Counted from the first letter of the stretch, positions 40,954-49,686 are shown. The stretch: DNA of 64,000 nt from a virus (IMGVR_UViG_3300025168_000034:62001-126000); one strand, 5' to 3'. The notes: generated by a model not told the origin, from the sequence alone. Program-made: numbers and translations.

Positions 40954-41784
40954 TTATAGTTCTTTAAGAAGTTCGTGATACAACAATAATGAATGAACGT
41001 GATCTTCTTTAACGCGTTTTATTCTTTTGTTGTTGTCGAGTAGCGACATTACCTCTGTCAGTTTAATAGATATAACTTGGTCTTTAACTTTTGAAAGTTT
41101 TTTTGATAATTGAGATTGCAGGTTAATGCTTTCTTTTATTACAAAGTCGCGAAGATTAGTTGTGTTGCTGATATTGTTTATATACTCTCGTAAAACTATC
41201 TGCTGGCTTTCGGATAATTTAGCATACTTAGTGTTAAACTTTTCTAACATTAATTTGTATGCTAACACTCTGACTTCTTCATCTTCCTTAAGAAATTCAA
41301 CTTTCTTTGCTACCGGTCTTTCAGTTGTTTTGGTTATGTGTTCTGTAATAGCAACTCTACTTCTAACTACGTCAGCAGCTTGTGCTATTGATGCACCTTC
41401 AAATACTCTGTAAACAGAAGCGTATATTTTGTAGTTGCTTATTGTTGACTTAAAAAAATCTTTTAGATCGTACTTGTTTTTGATCTCTTTGATTAAGTTG
41501 TATTTTGAATCATTAAGAGATTTTTCGTTTAGCTTTCTGCGCATCTTAATTGTCGTGTTCAGAAGCATAGTAGCTTTTTGAGGCTCTTTAAACTGTTCGT
41601 TTAGCAGTGTTTGATATAATACCAATTCCTTCGCTAAAGCTGTTTTTGCTGCGAAATATTCCTTTATTATCTTGAGTGCGGGAGAGTTTTTTACGCCAGT
41701 CATTGTGTCTGCTGTAATTTGTCTCGTTAGCAACTCAAAAAGAATTCCGGTGTTCTTTATCTTCGAGTGTGTCGACTTCTTCAT
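40954..41784 (-). CDS. hypothetical head protein, 276 aa, downstream of portal
   Basis: This basic, almost fully helical protein reads STHSKIKNTGILFELLTRQI, KATMLLNTTIKMRRKLNEKS, KYNLIKEIKNKYDLKDFFKS and LSKKLSKVKDQVISIKLTEV. No family is recognised by name, though a basic helical protein right after portal is common in marine T4-like phages. It could be a core or portal-binding assembly factor. A weak late box (41803-41811) lies upstream. No obvious leader is visible. Confidence 0.62.
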   Translation of the reverse strand: MKKSTHSKIKNTGILFELLTRQITADTMTGVKNSPALKIIKEYFAAKTALAKELVLYQTLLNEQFKEPQKATMLLNTTIKMRRKLNEKSLNDSKYNLIKEIKNKYDLKDFFKSTISNYKIYASVYRVFEGASIAQAADVVRSRVAITEHITKTTERPVAKKVEFLKEDEEVRVLAYKLMLEKFNTKYAKLSESQQIVLREYINNISNTTNLRDFVIKESINLQSQLSKKLSKVKDQVISIKLTEVMSLLDNNKRIKRVKEDHVHSLLLYHELLKEL

Positions 41785-41802
41785 ATAATGTAATTACCTA
41801 AT

Positions 41803-41811
41803 AATAAATAT
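41803..41811 (-). promoter_or_regulatory. weak late-type box ATATTTATT
   Basis: This is a variant of the consensus 18 nt before the ATG at 41784. Confidence 0.4.
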
Positions 41812-41828
41812 GGCGGTTTTTTTTATTA

Positions 41829-43670
41829 CTACTCATCTAACAGGTTTTCTTCGTTGAGAAGACCAGGTTTTTTCTTATCTTTACTGTATGTGCTTTGTAA
41901 TGCAGCAGCTTTGTTAAGATTGTCTTTTAATCCTTTGTAATTGCCAAGGTTTTGTGCTTCATACATTACACGACCTGCAGATTTGTTTTGTTTGTGACCT
42001 GCTGGATCCCACCCTAATGGATGTGTGTGTTTGCCAAATGTGCCAGGTTCTTTAGGTCTTCCTGCTCCAGGCCATCCACCCTCAGGTACTTCTTTTTCAT
42101 CATATCCTTTTGGCACTCCCTCATCTCCTTTATACAAGCTGGCTATGTCGTGTGGTGTACCAAATGACTGACCACTCTCTTTTGGATCATTACCTTCAGT
42201 CTTGATCTGTTCTAATCGGAAGAATTCTTTTGAATCAGCTGCAATACGATCTTGCTCTTCCATCCACTGTTCTGGTTGCATGTTGAATAAGTGTTCGTAA
42301 CACCAAAATCTACTGAATAGTTTCTTTTCAACTAGATCTCCTGCTAACGTAGATTTAGATGTCCACAACTCTAACTTTTCTCTTTCGTAATACGTAGACG
42401 GTGGTGTTAGTTTTAATGAAAAATCGACAATCTCTTCATCAGTAAATCCTTGAGAATATAAGTGTACAATTGCAATCTTAGTAAGCTCGCTTACAATAAT
42501 TTTTTGTACTCTTTCAATTGTTCTTGCAAATCTGAAATCTTGTGATGCTAATGAGGCTTTTCCAGTAGTATCTTCTAAATATCCTAAATATGCTTTTGGA
42601 ATTTTTAACGCACCTAACATTCTATTCTGCAAATACTCAATGTCAGGAATTGAATCCATTTGTAGTCCAGGAGTGGTTTCAATCATTGTTCCGCTTTCTG
42701 CACCACGAACTGGTAAGTAGAAGTCTTCAAGAATATTTTGCATGTTGTACTTGAGGTTGTAATCTCCCGTACTCTCATCTATAAATGGAACCTTTTTCAT
42801 TTTGTTAATCATACCTTCCATAAAAGCGTCAACTTCGTTTGGTGGTATGTTACCAATATCTATTTTAAAAATTCGTTTGTCTGGAGCTCTCATGATACGA
42901 TGAATTAACATTGCATCTTCCATTAGTGTGAGTTGTTTCCATACCTTTCTTGCTGGCTCTAATAAAGATCTACCGTATGGTAAAAAGTTAGTATCATTTA
43001 ATAATCTAAAGTGAGCAATCTCATAATTATCATATTCTTCGGTTGAGTTACGATGTATTGTAGTTGTAGCAATCCCTGACATCATGTCTCTTTTAAAAGT
43101 GACTTTGTTTGGATTTTGTGGATCCATACCCTCTTCTCGTACCATCTCATAAGCTGAGATTGGTTCCACGTTTGTGATTCCATACTTCTCGGTGATGTTT
43201 AGGTGTAGGTAAAAATCACCATATTTCAACGTACTACGTACCCATGGCCATAAATTAAATTCAACATTAAGAATGTCGTAAAATAGATTGTGAAGTACTT
43301 TGTGAATCTTATCATTGTTTGTCATGATAGTAAGTGTATCTTCAAATTCATCTTTAGCGGTACACTCGTCTGAATAAATATCTAATGCTGAAGATATGAT
43401 ACTATCAGAGTCCATTGCTTCATAATCTTTGAATAACTCAATTCTAGTAGCTTGTAATATTTCACCTTGATTGTATGCGGTAGTAATACCAGTTCCATAC
43501 ATTCGATTGAATCGATCAATACGACTATTATTCTGTAAGTTTCCTACAGATTGAAGATTGTCGGTGTCAACCACTTTAAGTTGTTTTCCACCAACATTAC
43601 GAATAATTACATCAGTACTAAATAATTTTCGTAGTCTGCCAAATAAGTTAGGTTTTTTCTCTTCTGCCAT
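41829..43670 (-). CDS. 20: portal protein (gp20)
   Basis: The 613-aa protein carries gp20-type blocks: RIDRFNRMYGTGITTAYNQG, YEAMDSDSIISSALDIYSDE, KAYLGYLEDTTGKASLASQD, FRFARTIERVQKIIVSELTK, IAIVHLYSQGFTDEEIVDFS. T4 gp20 is 524 aa; the extra length is a C-terminal Gly/Pro/Lys-rich tail after residue 500. It makes the 12-mer DNA channel and initiates prohead assembly. A late box ends 14 nt upstream. The terminase gene precedes it by 24 nt, giving the order 17-20-21-22-23. Confidence 0.93.
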   Translation of the reverse strand: MAEEKKPNLFGRLRKLFSTDVIIRNVGGKQLKVVDTDNLQSVGNLQNNSRIDRFNRMYGTGITTAYNQGEILQATRIELFKDYEAMDSDSIISSALDIYSDECTAKDEFEDTLTIMTNNDKIHKVLHNLFYDILNVEFNLWPWVRSTLKYGDFYLHLNITEKYGITNVEPISAYEMVREEGMDPQNPNKVTFKRDMMSGIATTTIHRNSTEEYDNYEIAHFRLLNDTNFLPYGRSLLEPARKVWKQLTLMEDAMLIHRIMRAPDKRIFKIDIGNIPPNEVDAFMEGMINKMKKVPFIDESTGDYNLKYNMQNILEDFYLPVRGAESGTMIETTPGLQMDSIPDIEYLQNRMLGALKIPKAYLGYLEDTTGKASLASQDFRFARTIERVQKIIVSELTKIAIVHLYSQGFTDEEIVDFSLKLTPPSTYYEREKLELWTSKSTLAGDLVEKKLFSRFWCYEHLFNMQPEQWMEEQDRIAADSKEFFRLEQIKTEGNDPKESGQSFGTPHDIASLYKGDEGVPKGYDEKEVPEGGWPGAGRPKEPGTFGKHTHPLGWDPAGHKQNKSAGRVMYEAQNLGNYKGLKDNLNKAAALQSTYSKDKKKPGLLNEENLLDE

Positions 43671-43684
43671 TCTTGTTTATTTTA

Positions 43685-43693
43685 TATAAATAG
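43685..43693 (-). promoter_or_regulatory. late-type box CTATTTATA
   Basis: It lies 14 nt before the portal ATG at 43670. Confidence 0.68.
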
Positions 43694-43694
43694 G

Positions 43695-45257
43695 CTACAA
43701 TAACCAATTTAAGTCTTCGTCTTTGCCTTTTACATCCATTTTCCATGAATCAGTTTTGTGAGATGTTCTATACACTGCGGTTGATTTTGCATGATCTAAA
43801 GCTCTCTTTGTTAGCTCGATTCCTGCTTGACGTAGCTTTAATGCTGTGTCTCTTACCCACAATGCCATACACCAACTCATTACCAAATCATCATTGTATC
43901 CTAATTGTGCTTCAGGTCTTGCGTTTCTCCATATGAAAACGCCAAGTTCATCAAGAAGCCTTCTACTCCTTATTATACAACTTTTTTCCCTCATATACAA
44001 CTCCATCTTGGAAATAATTAATGGTCGTACTTTTGAAGACATTGTAAAGCCAGCTACCTGATCTTTGGTACGTTGTACATCTGTTGCTCGAGCTAGATAT
44101 CTATCTGAATCTAATCCTATATCTTTTGGTGTGTAATATAGGTTTTTATATGAACGATCAATTACTTGTTGTATAGTTGCCCATCCTATATTTGCATTTT
44201 CAATAACAAGCAGTGCATCATTATACTCTGTAGCAATAGACACCAGCATGTTGCCATAATCCTTTGTTGTTACTTGCCCTTTATATTCAGCTACTTGTGT
44301 TGCCTCTTCTAAATCAAACACGTGGAATGCTGAGTAATCTGTTCCATCTCCACGAGCAACATCAGCTACTACCACATAATCCTTTGTATAATTTGGGATC
44401 TCCCACACATGTAAATTACTATCAAATCCTCGTTTTTCAATTGGATCTTGCATGTAGGTTTGTCTGTAGAAGTTTAACATGTCTGGATGTACAACAGTAT
44501 TACCTGATGTACTGAAATCGCAATCACACTCTTGTGCAGCTAGCCTAGCTCCTAACTCATCATCTTGCCTATCTCTCCACTCCTGATCTCTTTCTGGATG
44601 TACTTGCCATGGAAGTCTTTTGGTAAAAAATTGATTCTCTCCTTCTTCTGATTTCATCCATATCTTATGAAAGAAGTTACCGGTACCGTTTGGTGTACTT
44701 AATATAACGCCTCTACCTCCAGTTGCTAAGGTTTGTTGTAGGGATGCCCACAACTCTTCTGCATTATCAACGAATGCTGCCTCATCAATTATTACTAATG
44801 ATAATGCTTCTGAACGTCCTGATGTTCCTGAGCTGGCAACAGCTTTGATTTGTGATCCGTTTGTTAATCGTAGTGACAGTTTATTTTTTTCTGTTGTCTT
44901 TAATCGCAGCCAACTTGGTAAGTTTTCAAACATTACACTAACCTTTGTTACAAGGTTTTTAGATGTGTTTTGGTCAATTGCAACAACAAGAATGTTTTTA
45001 TCGCTATGAAATAACATTGTCCACAAAGAGTATCCTGCAGATAATGTTGATATTCCTAGCTGACGTGACTTGAGTATGATAACCCTGTCATTGTCTTGCA
45101 TGTCATTGGTAAGCTCTTCTTGGTAGGGATACAACTTAAATGGTATCTTTCCTTTTGATGGATGCTGGATTAGACAGTATTTTTTCATAAAGTATACTGG
45201 ATCCTTAGCACATTTTACGTACTCAGTCCTTATTAGCTTTTTTAAATCTACACTCAT
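43695..45257 (-). CDS. 17: terminase large subunit (gp17)
   Basis: The 520-aa protein has an ATPase domain with Walker A SRQLGIST (64-71), Walker B LVIIDEA (154-160) and coupling motif ILSTPNGTG (185-193). The nuclease domain has acidic residues in VVVADVARGDGTDYSAFHV (Asp299), VIENANIG (Glu353) and YNDDLVMSW (Asp456/457). T4 gp17 is 610 aa. It packages DNA into the prohead through the portal and cuts concatemers. The late box ends 6 nt from the ATG. No small terminase (gp16) was recognised upstream, where the spanin-like pair sits. Confidence 0.93.
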   Translation of the reverse strand: MSVDLKKLIRTEYVKCAKDPVYFMKKYCLIQHPSKGKIPFKLYPYQEELTNDMQDNDRVIILKSRQLGISTLSAGYSLWTMLFHSDKNILVVAIDQNTSKNLVTKVSVMFENLPSWLRLKTTEKNKLSLRLTNGSQIKAVASSGTSGRSEALSLVIIDEAAFVDNAEELWASLQQTLATGGRGVILSTPNGTGNFFHKIWMKSEEGENQFFTKRLPWQVHPERDQEWRDRQDDELGARLAAQECDCDFSTSGNTVVHPDMLNFYRQTYMQDPIEKRGFDSNLHVWEIPNYTKDYVVVADVARGDGTDYSAFHVFDLEEATQVAEYKGQVTTKDYGNMLVSIATEYNDALLVIENANIGWATIQQVIDRSYKNLYYTPKDIGLDSDRYLARATDVQRTKDQVAGFTMSSKVRPLIISKMELYMREKSCIIRSRRLLDELGVFIWRNARPEAQLGYNDDLVMSWCMALWVRDTALKLRQAGIELTKRALDHAKSTAVYRTSHKTDSWKMDVKGKDEDLNWLL

Positions 45258-45680
45258 CTATTTTATAAATAGTACTAGAATAGTTGTTAAAATTGCTGCT
45301 CCACAACCTGCTCCTAACCAACGCTGATTGCGTTTAAGTTTTTCATTTTGTCTTTGCAAATCTTCTAGTCCAGTAACATATATGTTGATTTGTTGAGATT
45401 GAGCATTAACCTGCTTTCTGCATAATATTGATTTTTCTGTGCTATGTTGTATTAGACTATCCTGCTTTGCTATTTTTTCATTAGCTAGCTCTAAAAGCAA
45501 GTAAGTGTAGTCAAACATTTCAACACACTGATCATACTTAATTAGATCTTCTGCTATTTGTTGTGCTGTACTGTATGGTAAAACTACGACAGAATCTTCG
45601 TTATTTTGGGTATCGGTCTGCGAAAAACTGGTCAAGGTCAGTGACAGTAAAACGCTCAATATCATTAAGCTCTTCTTCAT
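45258..45680 (-). CDS. spanin-like exported coiled-coil membrane protein
   Basis: From the ATG at 45680 the protein begins MKKSLMILSVLLSLTLTSFS, a clear signal peptide, followed by a coiled coil (QDSLIQHSTEKSILCRKQVN; DLQRQNEKLKRNQRW) and a C-terminal membrane helix (LGAGCGAAILTTILVLFIK). No lipobox Cys is visible at the cleavage site. The frame opens at 45719 but the signal peptide argues for 45680. Its start lies within the 3' part of the previous gene in another frame. The pair matches the overlapping i-spanin/o-spanin style of lysis genes in topology, but a classical Rz1 would be a lipoprotein. Confidence 0.6.
   Translation of the reverse strand: MKKSLMILSVLLSLTLTSFSQTDTQNNEDSVVVLPYSTAQQIAEDLIKYDQCVEMFDYTYLLLELANEKIAKQDSLIQHSTEKSILCRKQVNAQSQQINIYVTGLEDLQRQNEKLKRNQRWLGAGCGAAILTTILVLFIK
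45264..45272 (-). promoter_or_regulatory. late-type box CTATTTATA
   Basis: It ends 6 nt before the terminase ATG at 45257, inside the end of the spanin-like gene. Confidence 0.6.
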
Positions 45681-45957
45681 GTTGTTTTTGTATTTGTATG
45701 ATTTGAGTTTCAGTAGCATTTATCTCCACGTCAAGTAAAGATATGTCTTGCTGGAAGCTTGTTATTAGGCTATCTTTTTCAAATTGTTGATATTCTAAAA
45801 CAGAAATTGCATTTGAAAGACTGTCTACAAGTTGCTGATTTTCTTTTGTTAATCCGGTGTTGCTTGTAGGTTGCGGTTTGACAAAATACCATACGGCAAA
45901 TACCACAACGACTGTGTATAGTGCCAGGAAGATAAGGTGGAATCTATTTAGAGTCAT
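45601..45957 (-). CDS. Rz-like inner-membrane coiled-coil protein
   Basis: The 118-aa protein starts MTLNRFHLIFLALYTVVVVF, AVWYFVKPQPTSNTG, one N-terminal membrane helix. A long coiled coil follows (ENQQLVDSLSNAISVLEYQQ; LDVEINATETQIIQIQKQHE). The topology is that of i-spanin Rz: membrane anchor plus periplasmic coil. The last 80 nt overlap the downstream signal-peptide protein in a different frame. No endolysin or holin was recognised beside it. The lysis role is inference from topology and overlap. Confidence 0.62.
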   Translation of the reverse strand: MTLNRFHLIFLALYTVVVVFAVWYFVKPQPTSNTGLTKENQQLVDSLSNAISVLEYQQFEKDSLITSFQQDISLLDVEINATETQIIQIQKQHEEELNDIERFTVTDLDQFFADRYPK

Positions 45958-45971
45958 AACTTGTTTTATTT

Positions 45972-47000
45972 CTACTCGCCTTTGGCTTTGTAGTTTTTGT
46001 CAACGTAGTTGAAGAATTCTTTCTTCTTCTTATCACTCAAACCTTTTGGTGATTTTACGCCAAACTTGTCCATTGCCGATTTGAAAAACTTTTGGTATTC
46101 GGTATCTTCTTTTAATCGGTTTACGATTGATTCTGTTTTTGTGTTCATGTCGTTTTCTTTAAGATTTTTCAAAAGTCTGTCGTCTAAAAAGTCAATTTTA
46201 TCCGCCATCTGTCCTACTAATCCATATACTTTACTCCAGATTTCTTCTGGTACTTTTGGTGGTTTGTTTGCTCCTAAAATTCTATCAAGCTCATTAACAT
46301 GTTTATATACTTGATCGTAAAATGTTTTGTATTTTGGATCTATTGCTTCGTTCATAGTGCCTCCTAGATGATTCATTATTTCTTTTTTAAATTCTTCTAA
46401 TTCTTGATCGTTAAGATTTCTATATACTTTTTCTCGTAAATTTTTAATGAGTTTAGATGCTTCGGTTAAACCTTTACCCTCGTTGAGAGACTCACTAATT
46501 CTCTTTCCCAACATTCCTAATCTGTCTAAGTCTTTTAAATCTTTTATATACTCATCCGTTGCTGCAAGAATCACTCCCATCTTATCCTTTTGATTTTCGC
46601 CACTATAAAAGTTAAGCTCAGTCACTCTTGGATTGAATTTTTCTCCTCCTGGCTTATCCTTGAAGTTAGAGTTGTAATATTGAGTTTGATGTACTGCGAA
46701 TGTTTGTCCAGAAGTTTCCGTAAATGTGTGATATTGAACATGTACAAACATTGGAGCATATTGTCCCATTCTTTTTTTGATAGGACTTGCATCAGAAGCT
46801 TTCAAATTCGCTTCAGCTTTTGACATGCTCTTTACAGCGTTTGGAAAATATTTTGTAATAAACTCCATATCTTCGCTGTCAGGCTTCTTCTGCATAGCAT
46901 CTGCTATGACCTTTGCTCCGGAGAAGTCATCGTCTGTATATTCTTTTAGAGGTGTCATTGCTTTGACTGTGCTTTCTATTAGTTTGTCCAGTTTTTTCAT
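45972..47000 (-). CDS. putative internal virion protein, 342 aa
   Basis: The leader-like N-terminus MKKLDKLIESTVKAMTPLKE has L-I-E and L-K-E sites. A mixed domain follows with MFVHVQYHTFTETSGQTFAV and YYNSNFKDKPGGEKFNPRVT. Further possible protease sites are SLNEGKGLTEAS and TMNEAIDP in the middle. The C-terminal part is helical and basic (KKKKEFFNYVDKNYKAKGE). No family is recognised. Its last bases overlap the Pro/Glu-rich gene upstream. I infer a packaged protein processed into several pieces by gp21. Confidence 0.6.
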   Translation of the reverse strand: MKKLDKLIESTVKAMTPLKEYTDDDFSGAKVIADAMQKKPDSEDMEFITKYFPNAVKSMSKAEANLKASDASPIKKRMGQYAPMFVHVQYHTFTETSGQTFAVHQTQYYNSNFKDKPGGEKFNPRVTELNFYSGENQKDKMGVILAATDEYIKDLKDLDRLGMLGKRISESLNEGKGLTEASKLIKNLREKVYRNLNDQELEEFKKEIMNHLGGTMNEAIDPKYKTFYDQVYKHVNELDRILGANKPPKVPEEIWSKVYGLVGQMADKIDFLDDRLLKNLKENDMNTKTESIVNRLKEDTEYQKFFKSAMDKFGVKSPKGLSDKKKKEFFNYVDKNYKAKGE

Positions 47001-47401
47001 CGTAAGCTGTCTTCTTTTATTCTTTGTAGGATTGTTAGCTTGTCCTGGTTTCCGTAACCAAAACTCTCTAACATGTCAACCACTATTGCAATTATGTCAG
47101 TTTGATCCACTTCAGCAGTGGCGTCTTTGAGTTTCTTAATATAAAGATCAGTAAGATTTTGTAGTTCCTCATCAAGACCTGGCTCTTCCTCTTCTTCCGG
47201 CTCTTCGGTCGGTTCCTCAGTCGGTTCCTCAGTCGGTTCTTCAGGTTTAGCATCCGGCTCATCAGAAACGTCAGCTGCTGCTTCTTCCTCTTCCTCTTCG
47301 GGTGGTGCACCGCCTGCTCCTTCCATAAGAGCTTTGTGCAATTCTCGTTTTACGAGCTCTCTAATTAAGGCTTGTTGTAGTTGTTTTTTTGTACGCTTCA
47401 T
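46997..47401 (-). CDS. putative internal protein with PTEE repeats, 134 aa
   Basis: The N-terminus MKRTKKQLQQALIRELVKRE, LHKALMEGAGGAPPEEEEEE has a basic leader with L-M-E-G at residues 25-28, a good prohead-protease site. A low-complexity PEEPTEEPTEEPTEEPEEEE segment (repeat EPTE) follows, then a helical C-terminus. The EPTEE repeat is encoded by tandem 12-nt units near 47205-47240. The basic leader resembles those of other proteins in this cluster. Role unknown. Confidence 0.6.
   Translation of the reverse strand: MKRTKKQLQQALIRELVKRELHKALMEGAGGAPPEEEEEEAAADVSDEPDAKPEEPTEEPTEEPTEEPEEEEEPGLDEELQNLTDLYIKKLKDATAEVDQTDIIAIVVDMLESFGYGNQDKLTILQRIKEDSLR
47200..47242 (-). repeat. tandem 12-nt coding repeats (EPTE)
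   Basis: Four near-identical units of the plus-strand form TCGGTTCCTCAG encode E-P-T-E. The perfect units could change copy number by slippage. Confidence 0.75.
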
Positions 47402-47805
47402 TTAATTACGTTTTTAAATTTAACATCATCTCCTGAGAAGTTCTTTTTGTCTTCTGAGTCGAACATTATGCCTTCAAGAGTGGCGTGTCCATCTTTTTCT
47501 TTTCGCTTAATCTTACAGATTGTTGCATCTAGCTTTTCTAATCCATTAAGAACATACACTAATCCAAACATGCACTGCTTCTTAGAACATTTAGCAACAA
47601 TATATGCTTTAGATACTACCAAGCTCATATCTCCAAAATTGGTAAGATCGGCTGTGTATATTTTTACATCATCCTTTACACCAACATAATCAAATAGTAC
47701 GTCGTATCCGTCACTAAGTTCGCCAAACTTACGAACATAATCTAACCACTCTGTTCCGTCGTTTTCATTAATTTGTTGTAAGGGCATTAAATCTCTAAGC
47801 TTCAT
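47398..47805 (-). CDS. putative internal virion protein, 135 aa
   Basis: The N-terminus MKLRDLMPLQQINENDGTEW contains Q-I-N-E-N, an I-x-E site, after a short basic leader. The body is alpha-beta (YDVLFDYVGVKDDVKIYTAD; CMFGLVYVLNGLEKLDATIC) and includes four Cys or so without a clear zinc pattern. Its end overlaps the next gene by 4 nt. No family is assigned. The leader suggests capsid targeting. Confidence 0.6.
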   Translation of the reverse strand: MKLRDLMPLQQINENDGTEWLDYVRKFGELSDGYDVLFDYVGVKDDVKIYTADLTNFGDMSLVVSKAYIVAKCSKKQCMFGLVYVLNGLEKLDATICKIKRKEKDGHATLEGIMFDSEDKKNFSGDDVKFKNVIK

Positions 47806-47808
47806 ATT

Positions 47809-48699
47809 TTATTTTTTAATTCCAGCTCTATGTTGGAATGTTTCTTTTAAGTGTGATTCTACATCTTTACTGTAGGGTGGAAGAACATCTGCTGTTCCTT
47901 TTTCTAAATATTTTACAACCGCATTCACCTTTTCTGCATCAATAACCGGCATATCCTTTCTTTCTGGAGCACCTTGCATTTTTTGTTTTACAAGTTTTCC
48001 GGCATTGTCTGCCATAATAGCCATTCCTTTTTCCGAATCTCCATCAGCTCCTGGAACCTTTCCTAATGCTACTTTTACTTCTTCCGATGACAGATGAGGC
48101 CATTGTTTTAAACCTTGTTCTGTACCATCTTTCAAAGCATACTTAATTGCATTTTGTACTTTATCTCCAGTAAAGTTTGCTACGTCACCTTTTCCTTTGT
48201 TTCCTACATCAATACCCAACTTACCCTTCGTCATTGCGTTGAGTGCTGTTATAAGTTGTTGGCCTGGTAAGTCTAACTTTGTTATAGCTACTTTAGCTCC
48301 TGGATAAAGAAGAGTTGCTGCTGCCCATCTATGGTGTCCATCCATAATAAAATCGTCATTAGAAACTATAGCTTCCATATTTGCTAAGTCAGGAGCGCCG
48401 TTTTTTGCCTTTGCTTCTTTAAAGTCATTAAACGCATATCCTAAAGCAAATGCTACTGCTTTTGAAACAATTACTTCCTTTTGTGCAGGCTTGAGCTGGC
48501 TTACTGGGACTGCATCTGGACCACCATTAATAATATCATCCTCTTTGTCGCCATCCTCTAATCCACCTCCAACTGCATCTCCTGCTAGATCTTTATCCAT
48601 CTTACTTAGCCCAACTGCTTTTGGATTGTTGAATACATCCGCTTCAGATAAAATATCTTTACGCATGTTATTGATAGTATTGCCTAACGACTTCTTCAT
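47809..48699 (-). CDS. ParB/sulfiredoxin-fold protein with capsid-targeting-like leader
   Basis: From the ATG at 48699 the protein starts MKKSLGNTINNMRKDILSEA, with I-L-S-E-A as a possible cleavage site. The domain follows: VPVSQLKPAQKEVIVSKAVA, DDFIMDGHHRWAAATLLYPG, AKVAITKLDLPG. D-G-H-H-R-W is the hallmark of the ParB/Srx fold (the His and Arg act on nucleotides or DNA). A Lys-rich C-terminal region follows. The frame extends to 48732, but a late box 3 nt before 48699 decides the start. It may be a packaged DNA- or nucleotide-acting enzyme. Confidence 0.7.
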   Translation of the reverse strand: MKKSLGNTINNMRKDILSEADVFNNPKAVGLSKMDKDLAGDAVGGGLEDGDKEDDIINGGPDAVPVSQLKPAQKEVIVSKAVAFALGYAFNDFKEAKAKNGAPDLANMEAIVSNDDFIMDGHHRWAAATLLYPGAKVAITKLDLPGQQLITALNAMTKGKLGIDVGNKGKGDVANFTGDKVQNAIKYALKDGTEQGLKQWPHLSSEEVKVALGKVPGADGDSEKGMAIMADNAGKLVKQKMQGAPERKDMPVIDAEKVNAVVKYLEKGTADVLPPYSKDVESHLKETFQHRAGIKK

Positions 48700-48702
48700 A
48701 CT

Positions 48703-48711
48703 TATAAATAT
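48703..48711 (-). promoter_or_regulatory. late-type box ATATTTATA
   Basis: It ends 3 nt before the ATG at 48699 and overlaps the stop region of the preceding gene. Confidence 0.55.
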
Positions 48712-49184
48712 TACCATTTTCTGCAAGACCAATATCTTGCTTTAGTTTTTGGTCCTGGATTATCACAATTATGTCTTGCTCTGAACGATTTACGTCTTGC
48801 GGGATTACTCTTTTTTATCTTCATTCCTTTTTGACCAAAATTTACTTTTTTTGCTTTTATAGTACCGTCTGCATTCTTTTTTCCAGAATTTACATGTACT
48901 TTAAATTTCTTAACATCGCCACGCATTATTTTGTTAAGCTTAACAGTACGTCCATTATACTTAGCTTCTTGAAATAATACTGGTTCTGAGTGTTCTATTA
49001 TTTCAAGTCTCAAACCTTCATTTCGGTAAACAACGGATTCTTTGGCATTAATCTTCTTGCCAGCTTTGACTGCAGCCTTATACGCTTTAGAGCCTTTAGG
49101 AGATGATTTTCCTCCTCTAGCTTTTTTAGCTCTAATGTTAGCCCACAATCCTTTATTCTCCTTTAGGTTGTTCTTTTTGTTCAT
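48711..49184 (-). CDS. very basic virion-associated protein, 157 aa
   Basis: The protein is Lys/Arg-rich throughout. It starts MNKKNNLKENKGLWANIRAK, with L-K-E-N as a possible prohead-protease site, then KARGGKSSPKGSKAYKAAVK. It ends RKSFRARHNCDNPGPKTKAR, YWSCRKW. The compact end with two Cys is shared by small basic proteins of marine T4-like phages that I have seen described only as hypothetical. High charge fits DNA binding or condensation in the head. It overlaps the zinc-finger gene by 32 nt. Confidence 0.65.
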   Translation of the reverse strand: MNKKNNLKENKGLWANIRAKKARGGKSSPKGSKAYKAAVKAGKKINAKESVVYRNEGLRLEIIEHSEPVLFQEAKYNGRTVKLNKIMRGDVKKFKVHVNSGKKNADGTIKAKKVNFGQKGMKIKKSNPARRKSFRARHNCDNPGPKTKARYWSCRKW

Positions 49185-49686
49185 TAATTTTATCCTTTAA
49201 CTCACCGACAACACCTTCTAACTTTTCGATTTCTTTATCTATCATGTCGCTAATTAGTGCGTTGTCTGGGTTAGCCCATTTTTCAATTTTTCCTTTTTCT
49301 GAAACATGTGTGTTCTCAGCTGAGCTTTCTTTAAACTCTTGCAAGCCGGCTTTAACATCTCTCAAATACGATTTAGCATTTTCATACTTTTTCATCGCAT
49401 TAAATTCTTTTTTTAACCCTTTTGCTCTCAACTTATGTTGTTCATCAACAACACAATTAAAACACTTTCGATCAGTTTTCCAAAATTTGGCATCTAATCG
49501 ATTGTTCATCTTCTTACCACAACATGGACATGCTAACGGGACTAAAAAGTCTTTTCTAGCTTTATCCATTCTTGTAACTGTTTTTTTTATGCCGTTTTTG
49601 ATTGTCCACGTTTTACCGCTTTCCTCCCAAACATCACCCTCATGACGCTCGACATATTTGTTTCTCGTAACCTTAATTTTTTTCAT
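49153..49686 (-). CDS. zinc-finger protein, 177 aa
   Basis: Residues about 52-80 carry LACPCCGKKMNNRLDAKFWK, TDRKCFNCVV, that is CxCC...CxxC, a four-Cys zinc ribbon. The N-terminus is strongly basic (MKKIKVTRNKYVERHEGDVW). The C-terminus is a coiled coil (MIDKEIEKLEGVVGELKDKI) ending INEQKEQPKGE. It sits among packaged-type proteins. Nucleic-acid binding is likely; the specific role is unknown. Confidence 0.65.
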   Translation of the reverse strand: MKKIKVTRNKYVERHEGDVWEESGKTWTIKNGIKKTVTRMDKARKDFLVPLACPCCGKKMNNRLDAKFWKTDRKCFNCVVDEQHKLRAKGLKKEFNAMKKYENAKSYLRDVKAGLQEFKESSAENTHVSEKGKIEKWANPDNALISDMIDKEIEKLEGVVGELKDKINEQKEQPKGE

